The notes under the pieces: generated by a model | The model's database searches: none | Seen by the model: the letters and a program-made list of their open reading frames with translations, nothing else | Told to the model about the DNA's origin: nothing | Made by a program: the position numbers and the translations under genes | DNA from: JARRKU01 sp050288425 | GTDB lineage: Bacteria > Desulfobacterota > Desulfobacteria > Desulfobacterales > Desulfosarcinaceae | Length of the DNA stretch: 64,000 nt | Assembly (NCBI GenBank): GCA_050288425.1 | Contig: JBNKDU010000042.1 | Coordinates: 27,807-91,806 of the forward strand | Direction: 5' to 3' | Shown here: piece by piece, positions 55,572 to 64,000 of the stretch | Layout: each line of letters starts with the position of its first letter | Position numbering within the stretch: position 1 is the first letter of the stretch

Positions 55572-55601
55572 TTGACATATGGGATTCGACGTAATTATAG
55601 T
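55572..55601 (+). promoter_or_regulatory. sigma-70-type promoter of the lytic transglycosylase gene
   Basis: TTGACA (55572-55577), an 18 nt spacer and TATAGT (55596-55601) form a near-consensus promoter. A transcript starting about 7 nt downstream would rule out the TTG at 55601 as a start and leave almost no leader for the ATG at 55613. Confidence 0.65.
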
Positions 55602-55627
55602 TGCTTAAACCCATGAAAGTTGGCGCG

Positions 55628-56221
55628 ATGCAAATACCGTGGCGGAAAATGTGGTCATACCTGCTGCCGGTGGTCGTCGGTGTGACATTTTTTGTCAGCA
55701 CTCCCTGTCGTGCGGACATCTATGTCTACATCGACAGCGAAGGCGTCATGCATTTCACCAATACCCCCACATCCAGCAACTACAAAGTCTATATGAGCGA
55801 ATCCCTGGTGCGCAAACGTCCGCCCGCCAACATCGCGAACTATGACGACGTGATCAAGGAGGCCGCCCGCCGTCACGGCCTGCAATCCTCCCTGCTCAAG
55901 GCCCTGATCCATGTGGAATCCTACTTCGACCCACAGGCCGTCTCCTCAAAAGGGGCCATGGGCCTGATGCAGATCATGCCGGAAAACCTGAAAATCCTGA
56001 ATATTTCCGATCCCTTCGATCCCTGGCAAAACATCATGGGCGGCGCCACTTACCTGAAATCCATGCTCGATCGGTTCCGCGGACAGCTTCCCCTGGCCCT
56101 GGCCGCATACAACGCCGGACCCACCGCCGTGGAACGCTACCGGGACATTCCCCCCTACCCGGAAACCGAAATTTACGTGCGCAAGGTGATGAAGTATTTC
56201 CACCTCTACAAAAAAAGCTGA
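55628..56221 (+). CDS. lytic transglycosylase (Slt-like) with N-terminal DUF4124-type segment
   Basis: About 197 residues. A signal peptide (after CRA), a DUF4124-like strand pair (IYVYIDSEGVMHFTNTP) and a goose-lysozyme-type SLT domain with catalytic Glu in ALIHVESYFDP, GAMGLMQIMPENL and ALAAYNAGPTAVE. It cleaves peptidoglycan glycan strands to anhydro-muropeptides in the periplasm. ATG 55628 is preferred because the promoter at 55572-55601 places the transcript start close by; ATG 55613 and ATG 55649 are alternatives. Confidence 0.9.
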   Translation: MQIPWRKMWSYLLPVVVGVTFFVSTPCRADIYVYIDSEGVMHFTNTPTSSNYKVYMSESLVRKRPPANIANYDDVIKEAARRHGLQSSLLKALIHVESYFDPQAVSSKGAMGLMQIMPENLKILNISDPFDPWQNIMGGATYLKSMLDRFRGQLPLALAAYNAGPTAVERYRDIPPYPETEIYVRKVMKYFHLYKKS

Positions 56222-56331
56222 ACCGTCAATATACAGATTGGGTGGGAGCCCCCGAGGCCTTCGATTTATACTGGACGAGTCTTACGATTTTTAATCCGTT
56301 GTCAATTAAATAACTTGGTAAGGAGACAAAA

Positions 56332-57135
56332 ATGGGAGTGATCACTATTTCCAGAGGGTCTTACAGCAAGGGAAAAGAAATTGCCGAAAAGCTCTCTGAA
56401 AAATTGAATTATAAATGTGTATCGAGGGATATTCTTTTGCAGGCATCCGCCTATTTCAATATCCCGGAATTGAAGCTCGTCAGTGCAATCCATGATGCGC
56501 CTTCCTTTCTCGAACATTTCGGGCACAGAAAAGAAAAGTATATTATCTATATTCGGGAAGCGTTCATGGCCCATGTTCTGAAGGACAACCTCGTGTATCA
56601 CGGATTGGCCGGTCATTTCTTCATAAAGGACATCCCGAACATCTTAAAGGTTCGAATCATCGCCAACATCGAGGACAGAGTCAAGGAAGAGATGAGGAGG
56701 AAGGGAATATCCGAAAAGGAAGCTCATCATCTATTGACAAAGGATGATGAGGAAAGAAGAAAATGGAGCATGCATCTGTACGGAATCGATACGAAAGATT
56801 CAAGCCTCTACGACGTGGTTTTGCATATTGGCAACATGCAGGTGGATGATGCGGTTGAGATCTTGTATGATATTTCCCGGAAGTCCTGTTTCCAGACAAC
56901 GGATCGGTCTCAGGGCATGATAAACGATTCTTACCTGGCTGCCAGGGCGCATTCCCTAATTTACGGGAAAATTCCCGCCGCCGAGGTCAAATGCAAAGAC
57001 AGGATTATCCGTGTCGACATCGAAACGACGCTTTCCCTGGAAAAAGAATTTACCGACAAGATCAAAGATCTCCTTGGAGGAATTGATGGAATAGAAGATA
57101 TCAACGTAAATATCATTCCATATGAAGGCGATTGA
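56332..57135 (+). CDS. cytidylate kinase-like family protein
   Basis: 267 residues. The N-terminus ITISRGSYSKGKEIAEKL resembles the P-loop of cytidylate-kinase-like proteins, although the canonical GxxxxGK[ST] is altered. Further family features are RVRIIANIEDRVKEEM-like (KVRIIANIEDRVKEEMRRKG) and YDVVLHIGNM. A C-terminal extension of about 70 residues resembles a small BON-like fold. Codon use is visibly more AT-rich than in the neighbours, suggesting a different origin. GTAAGGAG precedes the ATG. Substrate unknown. Confidence 0.75.
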   Translation: MGVITISRGSYSKGKEIAEKLSEKLNYKCVSRDILLQASAYFNIPELKLVSAIHDAPSFLEHFGHRKEKYIIYIREAFMAHVLKDNLVYHGLAGHFFIKDIPNILKVRIIANIEDRVKEEMRRKGISEKEAHHLLTKDDEERRKWSMHLYGIDTKDSSLYDVVLHIGNMQVDDAVEILYDISRKSCFQTTDRSQGMINDSYLAARAHSLIYGKIPAAEVKCKDRIIRVDIETTLSLEKEFTDKIKDLLGGIDGIEDINVNIIPYEGD

Positions 57136-57187
57136 TTTTGATATGGATTCCCGGACGCTACGGAAAGAGGCCGGTTCCTCATTAATC

Positions 57188-57223
57188 AAAAACGCCCGGA
57201 AAGAATCCTTTCCGGGCGTTTTT
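57188..57223. terminator. bidirectional intrinsic terminator
   Basis: AAAAACGCCCGGAAAG (57188-57203) and CTTTCCGGGCGTTTTT (57208-57223) form a 16 bp stem around AATC, with T-runs on both strands. It separates the cytidylate-kinase-like gene from the convergent TRAP operon. Confidence 0.92.
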
Positions 57224-57239
57224 GTATCCGGGCCGAAGG

Positions 57240-58382
57240 TCAGGTGCTGATCTTTTCGGCGATCAGTTGATAGTAGGCGGCTTCCGAGAACTGGCCCCAG
57301 GCGCCCACCCGTTTTTTGAAGGCCTGGAAGGAGTCGTTGACCTTGGTGGAGAGCGGGTCCTTGGCGGCTTCCTCGGCAATGGTTTCGGCGGCCAGTTTGC
57401 GCAAGGTATTCATCACTTCCTCGGGAAATTGGAGGAGCTGGGTTTTGCCGTCGGCCAGGATCTTTTCCAGGTACTCGCCGTTATGGGCCTCGAATTCGCA
57501 GAGCTGCCAGACGTTGGTCTGGGCGGCGCAAGCGTCCAGGATCACCCGCAGGTGCTCGGGCATCTCATCGTAGACTTTCTTGTTGAACATGATTTCCAGG
57601 GCCGTGCCCGGTTCATGCCAGCCCGGGTAGTAGTAGTACTTGGCGGCCTTGGGCAGTCCCAGACGATGATCGTGGTATGGACCCACCCATTCGGAGGCAT
57701 CGATCACGCCGCGCTCCAGGTTGGTGAAGATTTCTCCACCCGGGGTCAGTGTGACGGTACCGCCGGCCTTGGCAAAGACTTTGCCGCCCAGGCCGGGAAT
57801 GCGCATCTTCAGGCCTTTGAAATCATCCATGGAGTTGAGTTTTTTGTTGAACCAACCACCCATCTGAACCCCGGTATTGCCGATGGGACGCGGAACCAGG
57901 TTGAAGGGCGCGTAAGCCTCTTCCCACAGTTCGAGGCCGCCGCCGCTGTAAAACCAGGCATTCATGCCCTGGGCATTGAGGCCGAAGGGTACGGCGGCGA
58001 ACCACTGTGCGGCCGGTTGTTTGCCCGCCCAGTAGTAGGCGGCGCCCGAGCCCACTTCCACCGTGCCGTCCGATACGGATTGAAAGGTCTCCATGGCCGG
58101 GACCAGCTCGCCGGCGGCATATACCTTGATCTTGATCTGGCCTTCGGATGCAATCTCGACGCGTTTGGCAAAAGTATCCAGCCCCACCTGGAAGACAGGG
58201 AAATTGGCCGGCCAGGTCGTGACCATTTTCAGGTCATAGGTTTTCTTGACGACCGCCGGCGCTTCCGCTTCGCTCGTTTTTTCAGCTGCCTTTTTTTCTC
58301 CGCACCCGGCAAGGCCCACGGCTGCTGCTGCTGCGCCTGCCGCAGCGATTCCCGATTTGGTCAGAAACTCACGTCTTTCCAT
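57240..58382 (-). CDS. TRAP transporter solute-binding protein (DctP type)
   Basis: 380 residues. The N-terminus has a twin-arginine motif (ERREFLTKS) and a lipobox (GLAGC), so it may be a Tat-exported lipoprotein. The DctP fold shows VVTTWPANFP-like (MVTTWPANFPVFQ), FVSDGTVEVG-like and KMRIPGLGGKVFAKAGG blocks and ASEWVGPYHDH. The latter resembles TakP-type binders of 2-oxo acids and similar carboxylates. AGGAGG lies 6 nt upstream. It is the third gene of the minus-strand operon dctQ-dctM-dctP. Confidence 0.9.
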   Translation of the reverse strand: MERREFLTKSGIAAAGAAAAAVGLAGCGEKKAAEKTSEAEAPAVVKKTYDLKMVTTWPANFPVFQVGLDTFAKRVEIASEGQIKIKVYAAGELVPAMETFQSVSDGTVEVGSGAAYYWAGKQPAAQWFAAVPFGLNAQGMNAWFYSGGGLELWEEAYAPFNLVPRPIGNTGVQMGGWFNKKLNSMDDFKGLKMRIPGLGGKVFAKAGGTVTLTPGGEIFTNLERGVIDASEWVGPYHDHRLGLPKAAKYYYYPGWHEPGTALEIMFNKKVYDEMPEHLRVILDACAAQTNVWQLCEFEAHNGEYLEKILADGKTQLLQFPEEVMNTLRKLAAETIAEEAAKDPLSTKVNDSFQAFKKRVGAWGQFSEAAYYQLIAEKIST

Positions 58383-58438
58383 ACCCAACCTCCTTTGCAT
58401 TGATAATTGGCGTACCCGCTTGATGGTGACTGAGACGA

Positions 58439-59764
58439 TCAGCCGCCGAAAACCACTTTCGGCAGCCAGGTGGCCAGCGATGGGCAAAAGATAACGATCA
58501 TCAGGCCGATCAGCTGGAGGATCACGAAGGGCACGATGCCGCGATAAATGTGTCCTGTGGTGACCTCCGGCGGTGTAACCGAATTCAGGTAAAACAGGGA
58601 GAAGCCAAAGGGTGGCGTCATGAACGATGTCTGCAGGTTCACCGCCAACAGAATACAGAACCATACGGGGTCGAAGCCGAATTCGATCATGATGGGTGCC
58701 AGCACGGGCACATGGATGAAGATGATTTCGATAAAATCCAGGAAGAAACCGATAAAGAAAATGAGGGTCAGAACGATGGCCAGAACCACGGAGTAAGAGT
58801 ATGTCTCGCCGACACTGCTGAGGAAATGGCGCACCAGGTCGTCGCCGTTCAGCCCCCGGAAGACCAGTCCGAACAGGGCGGCGCCGCAGAGAATGATAAA
58901 GACCATGCAGGTGAGGTTCATGGTGGCGCGCATGACTTCCCGCAGGATGTTCATATTGAACTTGCCGTTGGCCACGGTGAGGATGGTGGCCCCCACGGCC
59001 CCCACGGCGGCGGCTTCGGTGGGAGAGGCGACGCCGGCGAAGATGGAGCCCAGCACGGCCACCATCAAAAAGAGCGGCGGCACCATGGCCACCATTACCT
59101 GGATGAACAATTTCCCGCCCACCAGGTCCCCCAGGTCTTCTTTTTTAATGGCCGGGGCGTGCTCCGGTTTGATATGGGCCGCGATGACGATGTATAAGAT
59201 GTAAAGAGCTACCAGAACGAAGCCCGGCAGTACGGCGCCCATGAACAGATCGCCGACGGAGACGCCCACGATATCGCCGATGAGCACCAGGACGATGCTG
59301 GGGGGGATGATCTGGCCCAGGGTCCCGGAGGCGGCCACCGTACCGCAGGCCAGTCGTTTGGAGTAGCCGCGCCGCAGCATGGTGGGTATGGCCAGCAGGC
59401 CCATGGTGACCACGGTGGCGCCGACGATGCCGGTGGAGGCGCCCAGCAGCGCGCCCACCACCACCACCGAGGCCGCCAGTCCGCCCTTGATCCGGCCCAG
59501 CACGATGCCCATGGTGTCCAGCAGTTTGTCGGCCAGGCCGGAGCGCTCCAGCATCACGCCCATGAATACGAACAGGGGCACGGCCATCAGGGTGACGTTG
59601 CTCATGCGGCCCCACACCCGCAGGGGCAGTAAATTGAAAAAATCCCAGCCGAATCCGATGACGCCGAAGACCATGGCCGTGCCGCCCAGGGTGAAGGTCA
59701 CCGGAAAGCCGAACATGATCAGGATGGACATCGCCAGGAACATGTAACCCGCCAGGTATTCCAT
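58439..59764 (-). CDS. TRAP transporter large permease (DctM type)
   Basis: 441 residues with about 12 membrane segments. Family blocks are PLFVFMGVMLERSGLADKLL, ASTGIVGATVVTMGLLAIP, SGTLGQIIPPSIVLVLIG and TPPFGFSLFYLNSV. It forms the ion-driven transport channel with DctQ and receives substrate from DctP. The start at 59764 lies 5 nt after the dctQ stop; longer in-frame reading would overlap dctQ. Confidence 0.93.
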   Translation of the reverse strand: MEYLAGYMFLAMSILIMFGFPVTFTLGGTAMVFGVIGFGWDFFNLLPLRVWGRMSNVTLMAVPLFVFMGVMLERSGLADKLLDTMGIVLGRIKGGLAASVVVVGALLGASTGIVGATVVTMGLLAIPTMLRRGYSKRLACGTVAASGTLGQIIPPSIVLVLIGDIVGVSVGDLFMGAVLPGFVLVALYILYIVIAAHIKPEHAPAIKKEDLGDLVGGKLFIQVMVAMVPPLFLMVAVLGSIFAGVASPTEAAAVGAVGATILTVANGKFNMNILREVMRATMNLTCMVFIILCGAALFGLVFRGLNGDDLVRHFLSSVGETYSYSVVLAIVLTLIFFIGFFLDFIEIIFIHVPVLAPIMIEFGFDPVWFCILLAVNLQTSFMTPPFGFSLFYLNSVTPPEVTTGHIYRGIVPFVILQLIGLMIVIFCPSLATWLPKVVFGG

Positions 59765-59769
59765 CTGTT

Positions 59770-60300
59770 CTACGCTCCCTTTCCTTGTGCTTTGCCGCGT
59801 CCGATGATTTCCAGCAGGCTGTCTAGGCCCAGGGAGATGCCCTGGAGCAGGATCAGGGCGTATCCCGCCGGGATGCAGCCCTTTAGAAGGAATCGATAGG
59901 GAATCCCCCCGGGATCCGGAGAGCCTTCCATGACCTGGTAGGCTTTTATGGCAAAGGGAATACCCGTTTTGATGAAGAGCGCGCAGGAGGGGATCAAGAA
60001 GAAGATCACGCCGATGAAATTGATCCAGGCCTTGCCCCTGGCGGACAGGCGGCCGTAGAAGACCTCCACGCGCACGTGGCCGTCCTGCTTGAGTGTATAG
60101 CCGGCGCCCATGAGGAAGAGAAAGGCGAAGACATGCCACTCCAGCTCCTGGGTGAAGACGAAGGAAGTATTGAAAAAGTAACGCATGACCACATCGACGA
60201 AAGTCACCGCCACCAGCAGCAGCGTGGCCCAGGAGACGAATCGGCCCACATGTTCGTTGACGGCGTCGATGCGCCTGCAGGCGGTTCTCAGAAATTCCAT
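59770..60300 (-). CDS. TRAP transporter small permease (DctQ type)
   Basis: 176 residues with four membrane segments, including ATLLLVAVTFVDVVMRYFFN and EWHVFAFLFLMGAGYTLKQD followed by GHVRVEV. This is the DctQ signature pattern. It pairs with the large permease encoded 5 nt downstream. First gene of the operon. Confidence 0.9.
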   Translation of the reverse strand: MEFLRTACRRIDAVNEHVGRFVSWATLLLVAVTFVDVVMRYFFNTSFVFTQELEWHVFAFLFLMGAGYTLKQDGHVRVEVFYGRLSARGKAWINFIGVIFFLIPSCALFIKTGIPFAIKAYQVMEGSPDPGGIPYRFLLKGCIPAGYALILLQGISLGLDSLLEIIGRGKAQGKGA

Positions 60301-60783
60301 GTTCGGACGATGCTCCTTTCGTCATGCAGACGTTCCAACGGGTGATGGCCCGATTGAAATGAAGGCCGTTGCCCGGGACATATCCAGGGCAACGTTTTGT
60401 TCGGCCGGTTGGTGGCTATCGTAATTCGGATCCAGTCATGCGGCGGGGGCGGCGAAGCCGGATGTTGCGCATGACGTACTGGTGGGGGGCTCATGCCTTG
60501 TCCCGATTTAAACCAAGAGGGTAGACAATCGGTATCAGATCCATGCCGCTTCCTTAAATAATCCGGGATCAGTTGTCGGCTCTGACTTTTCGCGGGTCGG
60601 AGTATCGCAAACGGGTGATGGGTTGTCAATGCCTTGATGGCGCCGGCCCGCGGCCGTCGCGGATATTTCCGGCCTCGCCAAGGACTGCAGTGTCATATTG
60701 CCCGAACGGACCGTATGCATTAGGGTATGTCCAGCGGCGTTCCACCGGCCGACCCGTCAACACCAACCATGGAGAGATGCCTT
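60301..60783. other. divergent non-coding region between dctQ and the quinone oxidoreductase gene
   Basis: This should contain promoters for both directions. The only clear structure is a palindrome at 60367-60394 with 8 bp arms (CGTTGCCC/GGGCAACG), about 70 nt upstream of dctQ, which could be an operator. No convincing -35/-10 pair or small gene was found. Confidence 0.4.
60367..60394. repeat. palindrome upstream of the TRAP operon
   Basis: CGTTGCCC (60367-60374) and GGGCAACG (60387-60394) form perfect 8 bp arms with a 12 nt centre. The location, about 70 nt upstream of dctQ, suits an operator for a dimeric regulator; a small hairpin is the alternative. Confidence 0.4.
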
Positions 60784-61761
60784 ATGCCGTATGCCCACCG
60801 AATGTATGCCACCGGCGGCCCCGAGGTCCTCAAATGGGAAGCCTGGGAGCCCGGGAATCCCCGGCCCGACGAAGCCTTGATTCGACACGAGGCCGTGGGT
60901 CTGAACTTCATCGACGTCTATCACCGCACCGGTCTATACCCGCTGCCCCAACTGCCGGTCATCCCCGGCATGGAAGGCGCCGGCACCGTCCTGGCCGTGG
61001 GCGAACAGGTACGGGAATTTGCGGCGGGCGACCGTGTGGCCTACGCCGGCATGCCTCCCGGCGCCTACGCCGAACAAAGGACCATCCCGGCCCACCGGCT
61101 GGTGAAGCTGCCGGATTCCATCTCCTTCGTCGATGCCGCGGCCATGATGCTCCAGGGGATGACCGCGCGCTATCTTCTCAAGGGCTGTTACGACGTGCAG
61201 GCGGGAACCGTTCTGTTGATCCACGCCGCCGCCGGCGGCGTGGGCACCATCGTGTGCCAGTGGGCCAAATCCCTGGGGGCGACCGTCATCGGCACCGTCG
61301 GAAACGAAGCAAAGGCGCGACTGGCAAAAGAGAATGGCTGCGACCATCCGCTGCTCTACAATCAGGAAGACTGGGTCGGCCGGGTGCGCGACATCACCGA
61401 CGGCCGCGGCGTGGACGTGGTCTACGATTCCGTGGGACGGGCCACCTTCATGAATTCGCTGGATTGCCTGCGGCCCATGGGCACCATGGTCTCCTTCGGT
61501 CAGGCGTCGGGTGCCATAGCACCTCTGGACATTTCGGTATTGGGCCGGAATGGGTCCTTGTTTCTGACCCGCCCCTCCTTGATGACTTATACCGAAAAGC
61601 GGGAAGACCTCCTGGCCCACGCCGAAGACTTGTTCGGGGCGGTGGCGGCGGGTGTGGTCACCATCCGCATCGGAAGTACCTATGCCCTTCGGGACGCCCC
61701 CCGGGCCCATGCCGATCTGGAGGCCCGCAAAACCACCGGCTCGGTGGTGTTTACCGTTTGA
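60784..61761 (+). CDS. NADPH:quinone oxidoreductase (zinc-independent MDR family)
   Basis: 325 residues. Features are LNFIDVYHRTGLYPLPQLP, the GMEGAGTV turn, the nucleotide-binding IHAAAGGVGTIVCQWAK and GVDVVYDSVGRATF. The zinc-ligand cysteines of alcohol dehydrogenases are absent, as in quinone oxidoreductase Qor. It probably reduces quinones or enones with NADPH. ATG 60784 has GGAGAG upstream and fits the family; an ATG at 60727 would add an atypical leader. Confidence 0.88.
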   Translation: MPYAHRMYATGGPEVLKWEAWEPGNPRPDEALIRHEAVGLNFIDVYHRTGLYPLPQLPVIPGMEGAGTVLAVGEQVREFAAGDRVAYAGMPPGAYAEQRTIPAHRLVKLPDSISFVDAAAMMLQGMTARYLLKGCYDVQAGTVLLIHAAAGGVGTIVCQWAKSLGATVIGTVGNEAKARLAKENGCDHPLLYNQEDWVGRVRDITDGRGVDVVYDSVGRATFMNSLDCLRPMGTMVSFGQASGAIAPLDISVLGRNGSLFLTRPSLMTYTEKREDLLAHAEDLFGAVAAGVVTIRIGSTYALRDAPRAHADLEARKTTGSVVFTV

Positions 61762-61836
61762 CAGGGATTGTCCGCGGCGGCGGTCGTTATCGACCAGGGA
61801 TGTCGGCGCAAAAATCGGCGGTGGGCGCCAAATGTC

Positions 61837-62703
61837 TCAGCGGCACCACGTCCGGAGGAACGGGATCAGCCGTTCGCGCAGATCGGGCTGCTCCATGGCG
61901 AAGGAGAGGTTGGCCATCTGAAAGCCCACCTTGGTGCCGCAGTCGAAGCGTTCGCCCCGGTATTGCACACCGTAGATGGACTGCGCTTCCAGTAGTCTGG
62001 CCATGGCGTCGGTGATCTGGATTTCACCGCCGGCGCCGGTTTCCTTGTTATCCAGGATAGAGAAGATTTCCGGGGTCAGGATATAGCGGCCGATGATGGC
62101 CAGGTTGGAGGGAGCGTCTTCGGGCGCGGGCTTTTCCACCAGGCCGCGAATCTGCGTGACCCCGTTCCGGGGAGGATCGGCATCGAGAATACCGTAGCTG
62201 GCCGTAGCCTGGCGGTCCACCTCCTCCACACAGACCAGCGAGGCCTGCAGGCGATCGAAGTGCTCCATCATCTGGCCCAGCACCGGCTTGTCGGTCTTTA
62301 TCAGGTCGTCGGCCAGCAGCACGGCGAACGGCTCCTTCCCGACCACATGGCGGGCGCACCAGATGGCGTGGCCCAGTCCCAAGGGTTCGTTCTGGCGGGT
62401 GTAGACGATGGTGCCCGATTCGGGGATCAGGTTGATGACCTCTTCCAGCAGGGCCTCTTTTTTGCGGGCCGACAGGGTTTGTTCGAGTTCGCAACAATGG
62501 TCGAAATGGTCCTCGATGGCCTGCTTGCCCTTGCCGGTGACGAAGATGATGTCTTCGATACCCGCCTCCAGCGCCTCTTCCACGGCGTATTGGATCAGGG
62601 GCTTGTCCACCACCGGCAGCATCTCCTTGGGCAAGGCCTTGGTGGCCGGAAGAAAACGGGTTCCCAATCCCGCTACGGGAAATACGGCTTTGCGTACGCG
62701 CAT
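61837..62703 (-). CDS. galU: UTP--glucose-1-phosphate uridylyltransferase
   Basis: 288 residues. The N-terminus KAVFPVAGLGTRFLPATKAL, PKEMLPVVDKPLIQYAVEEA and FVTGKGKQAIEDHFD are diagnostic of GalU. It makes UDP-glucose for cell-envelope polysaccharides. AAGGAGAG precedes the ATG. It lies 30 nt after ilvE on the same strand, so the two are probably co-transcribed although unrelated in pathway. Confidence 0.96.
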   Translation of the reverse strand: MRVRKAVFPVAGLGTRFLPATKALPKEMLPVVDKPLIQYAVEEALEAGIEDIIFVTGKGKQAIEDHFDHCCELEQTLSARKKEALLEEVINLIPESGTIVYTRQNEPLGLGHAIWCARHVVGKEPFAVLLADDLIKTDKPVLGQMMEHFDRLQASLVCVEEVDRQATASYGILDADPPRNGVTQIRGLVEKPAPEDAPSNLAIIGRYILTPEIFSILDNKETGAGGEIQITDAMARLLEAQSIYGVQYRGERFDCGTKVGFQMANLSFAMEQPDLRERLIPFLRTWCR

Positions 62704-62733
62704 GATCTCTCCTTTGAATTCAATTGAAGCCCG

Positions 62734-63798
62734 CTACTCCAGCGCTTCGATCCAACCCATGCCGTCGGGGCTGCGACCGTACTGGATATCCATGATGGCA
62801 TCGAAGAGCTTTTGTGCCACCGGGCCCACCGTGCCGTCGCCGAGATTCAGGATACGGTCCTCGTATTTCAGGGTTCCCACCGGCGAGATGACCGCCGCCG
62901 TGCCCGAACCGAAGATTTCCGTCAGTCTGCCGGTTTGATGGGCCTCCATGACCTCATCGATGGAAATCTTGCGTTCCGTGGCCGGCATCTTCCAATGGGC
63001 GGCCAGTTTGAGCACCGAATCGCGGGTGATGCCCGCCAGAATGCTGCCATTGAGCTCGGGAGTCACCAGCTCGCCGTCGATGACGAAGAAGATATTCATG
63101 GAGCCGACTTCCTCCACGTACGTTTGCTCCACCCCGTCCAGCCACAGCACCTGGGTATAGCCGGCATCCTGGGCCTTCTGGCCGGCCAGCAGGCTGGCGG
63201 CGTAGTTGCCCATGGTCTTGGTGTCCCCCACGCCGCCGCGTACGGCGCGCACGTGGTCCCGGGTGACCATGATCTTGATGGGGTTGAAGCCTTCGGCGTA
63301 ATAGGCGCCTACCGGTGAGAGAATGATAAAGAAACGATACGTCTTGGAGGCGCGCACCCCGAGAAACGGATCCATGGCGATGACGGTCGGACGGATGTAC
63401 AAACTGGTACCCGGCGCATCCGGCACCCAGTCTTTTTCCACGGCCACCAGACTGGTGATGGCCTCGAGCATCAGGGCCGGGTCCATGGGCGGAATGCACA
63501 GCCGCTGACAGGAACGGTTCATTCGTGTCACATTTTCCATGGGCCGAAACAGCTGGATCCGGTTGTCGGCGGTCCGGTAGGCTTTGAGACCTTCGAAAAC
63601 ACCTTGGCCATAATGGAGCACCATGGTGGCCGGATCCATGTGCAGTGCGGCATACGGCTCTATGCGGGCATTGTGCCATCCCCGGTCCGGGGCGTAATCA
63701 ATGTTGAGCATGTGATCGGTGAAGAGATTGCCGAAACCGAGTTTGTCCGCGGCGGGCTTGGGTTTGCTCTGGGAAGCACTTTGCACGGGGATGGCCAT
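62734..63798 (-). CDS. ilvE: branched-chain amino acid aminotransferase
   Basis: 354 residues, the longer eukaryote-like BCAT type (about 350 residues). Blocks include LHYGQGVFEGLKAYR, SLYIRPTVIAMD, the YAASLLAGQKAQDAGYTQVL segment after the PLP-lysine region (GGVGDTKTMGNYA), and GTAAVISPVG. It transaminates leucine, isoleucine and valine with 2-oxoglutarate. AAGGAGG precedes the ATG. The 200 nt to the right edge show no clear gene. Confidence 0.94.
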   Translation of the reverse strand: MAIPVQSASQSKPKPAADKLGFGNLFTDHMLNIDYAPDRGWHNARIEPYAALHMDPATMVLHYGQGVFEGLKAYRTADNRIQLFRPMENVTRMNRSCQRLCIPPMDPALMLEAITSLVAVEKDWVPDAPGTSLYIRPTVIAMDPFLGVRASKTYRFFIILSPVGAYYAEGFNPIKIMVTRDHVRAVRGGVGDTKTMGNYAASLLAGQKAQDAGYTQVLWLDGVEQTYVEEVGSMNIFFVIDGELVTPELNGSILAGITRDSVLKLAAHWKMPATERKISIDEVMEAHQTGRLTEIFGSGTAAVISPVGTLKYEDRILNLGDGTVGPVAQKLFDAIMDIQYGRSPDGMGWIEALE

Positions 63799-64000
63799 GG
63801 GGGGTCCTCCTTGCCGGTGCCCGATGGTCGGGGACGCGGCGATCGCGTTGGGGTGTGGGCGGGGGCGATCCTGCCCGGGGACGATCGATTCACGACCGGC
63901 ACCTTTTGCGTAGAGTGATAGATGATCCGGCCCGTGGAGTCAACGACCACTCGTGTCCTCGGCCATGGCCCGAAAGGCCGACCGCACCATCATGGCTGGA

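Noticed and set aside
63799..64000. A gene start at the right edge
   Set aside because: Open frames there are short and lack a ribosome-binding site or recognisable protein features.

Overview
The window is a GC-rich bacterial chromosome segment (about 60% GC by eye) carrying only protein-coding genes; I saw no rRNA, tRNA, CRISPR array or intact insertion sequence. The gene content suggests a Gram-negative anaerobe, most likely a Desulfobacterota (Desulfosarcina-like) sulfate reducer. The pointers are a split Bat/MoxR operon, a TRAP transporter, a tungstate-binding protein, OmpA and RlpA lipoproteins, heptose phosphatase GmhB, and a candidate selenoprotein. The taxonomic call is inference.

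Left part (1-15.2 kb): a long run of plus-strand genes. An FtsX-type permease (cut by the window edge) overlaps a DUF6785-type membrane protein, followed by an OPT-like transporter, a secreted protein, an unrecognised 302-residue protein and a PqqD-like protein. Then comes a partner-switching module: a SpoIIE/HAMP phosphatase, an ABC transporter with a very large insertion in its nucleotide-binding domain, a cyclic-nucleotide-binding-fold protein, an RsbW-type kinase and a STAS antagonist. The phosphatase has an in-frame TGA at codon 23, followed at the right distance by a stem-loop that fits the bacterial SECIS consensus.

15.2-28.9 kb: ApbE flavin transferase, an orphan tungstate-binding protein, an orphan acetolactate synthase small subunit, a hybrid histidine kinase, and a minus-strand operon moxR, DUF58, DUF4381, batA, batB/C fusion, batD, batE. 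29.2-43 kb: an alpha/alpha-toroid protein, a hexapeptide acyltransferase, an OmpA lipoprotein, two transport or membrane proteins, divergent Hsp20 genes next to lon, rlpA, gmhB and recD2. 43-64 kb: a DUF1178 protein, an SH3 protein, nadB, the threonine-to-glycine pair tdh-kbl, alanine dehydrogenase with a sigma-54-type promoter and a TyrR-like activator downstream, a PAS/DHp protein, cmoB-cmoA, an OsmC protein, a lytic transglycosylase, an AT-richer cytidylate-kinase-like gene, a TRAP operon, a quinone oxidoreductase, galU and ilvE.

The most unusual non-coding signal is a family of degenerate 8-9 nt repeat arrays between co-transcribed genes. They begin exactly at the upstream stop codon and usually end within about 20 nt of the next start codon. 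The 5-prime array reads GGTTGGCC-like and the 3-prime array reads CCAACC-like, so each transcript could fold into one long intercistronic stem. Two other nested inverted-repeat elements also start at stop codons (39.8 and 48.4 kb), and another dispersed repeat is shared between 11.0 and 42.8 kb.
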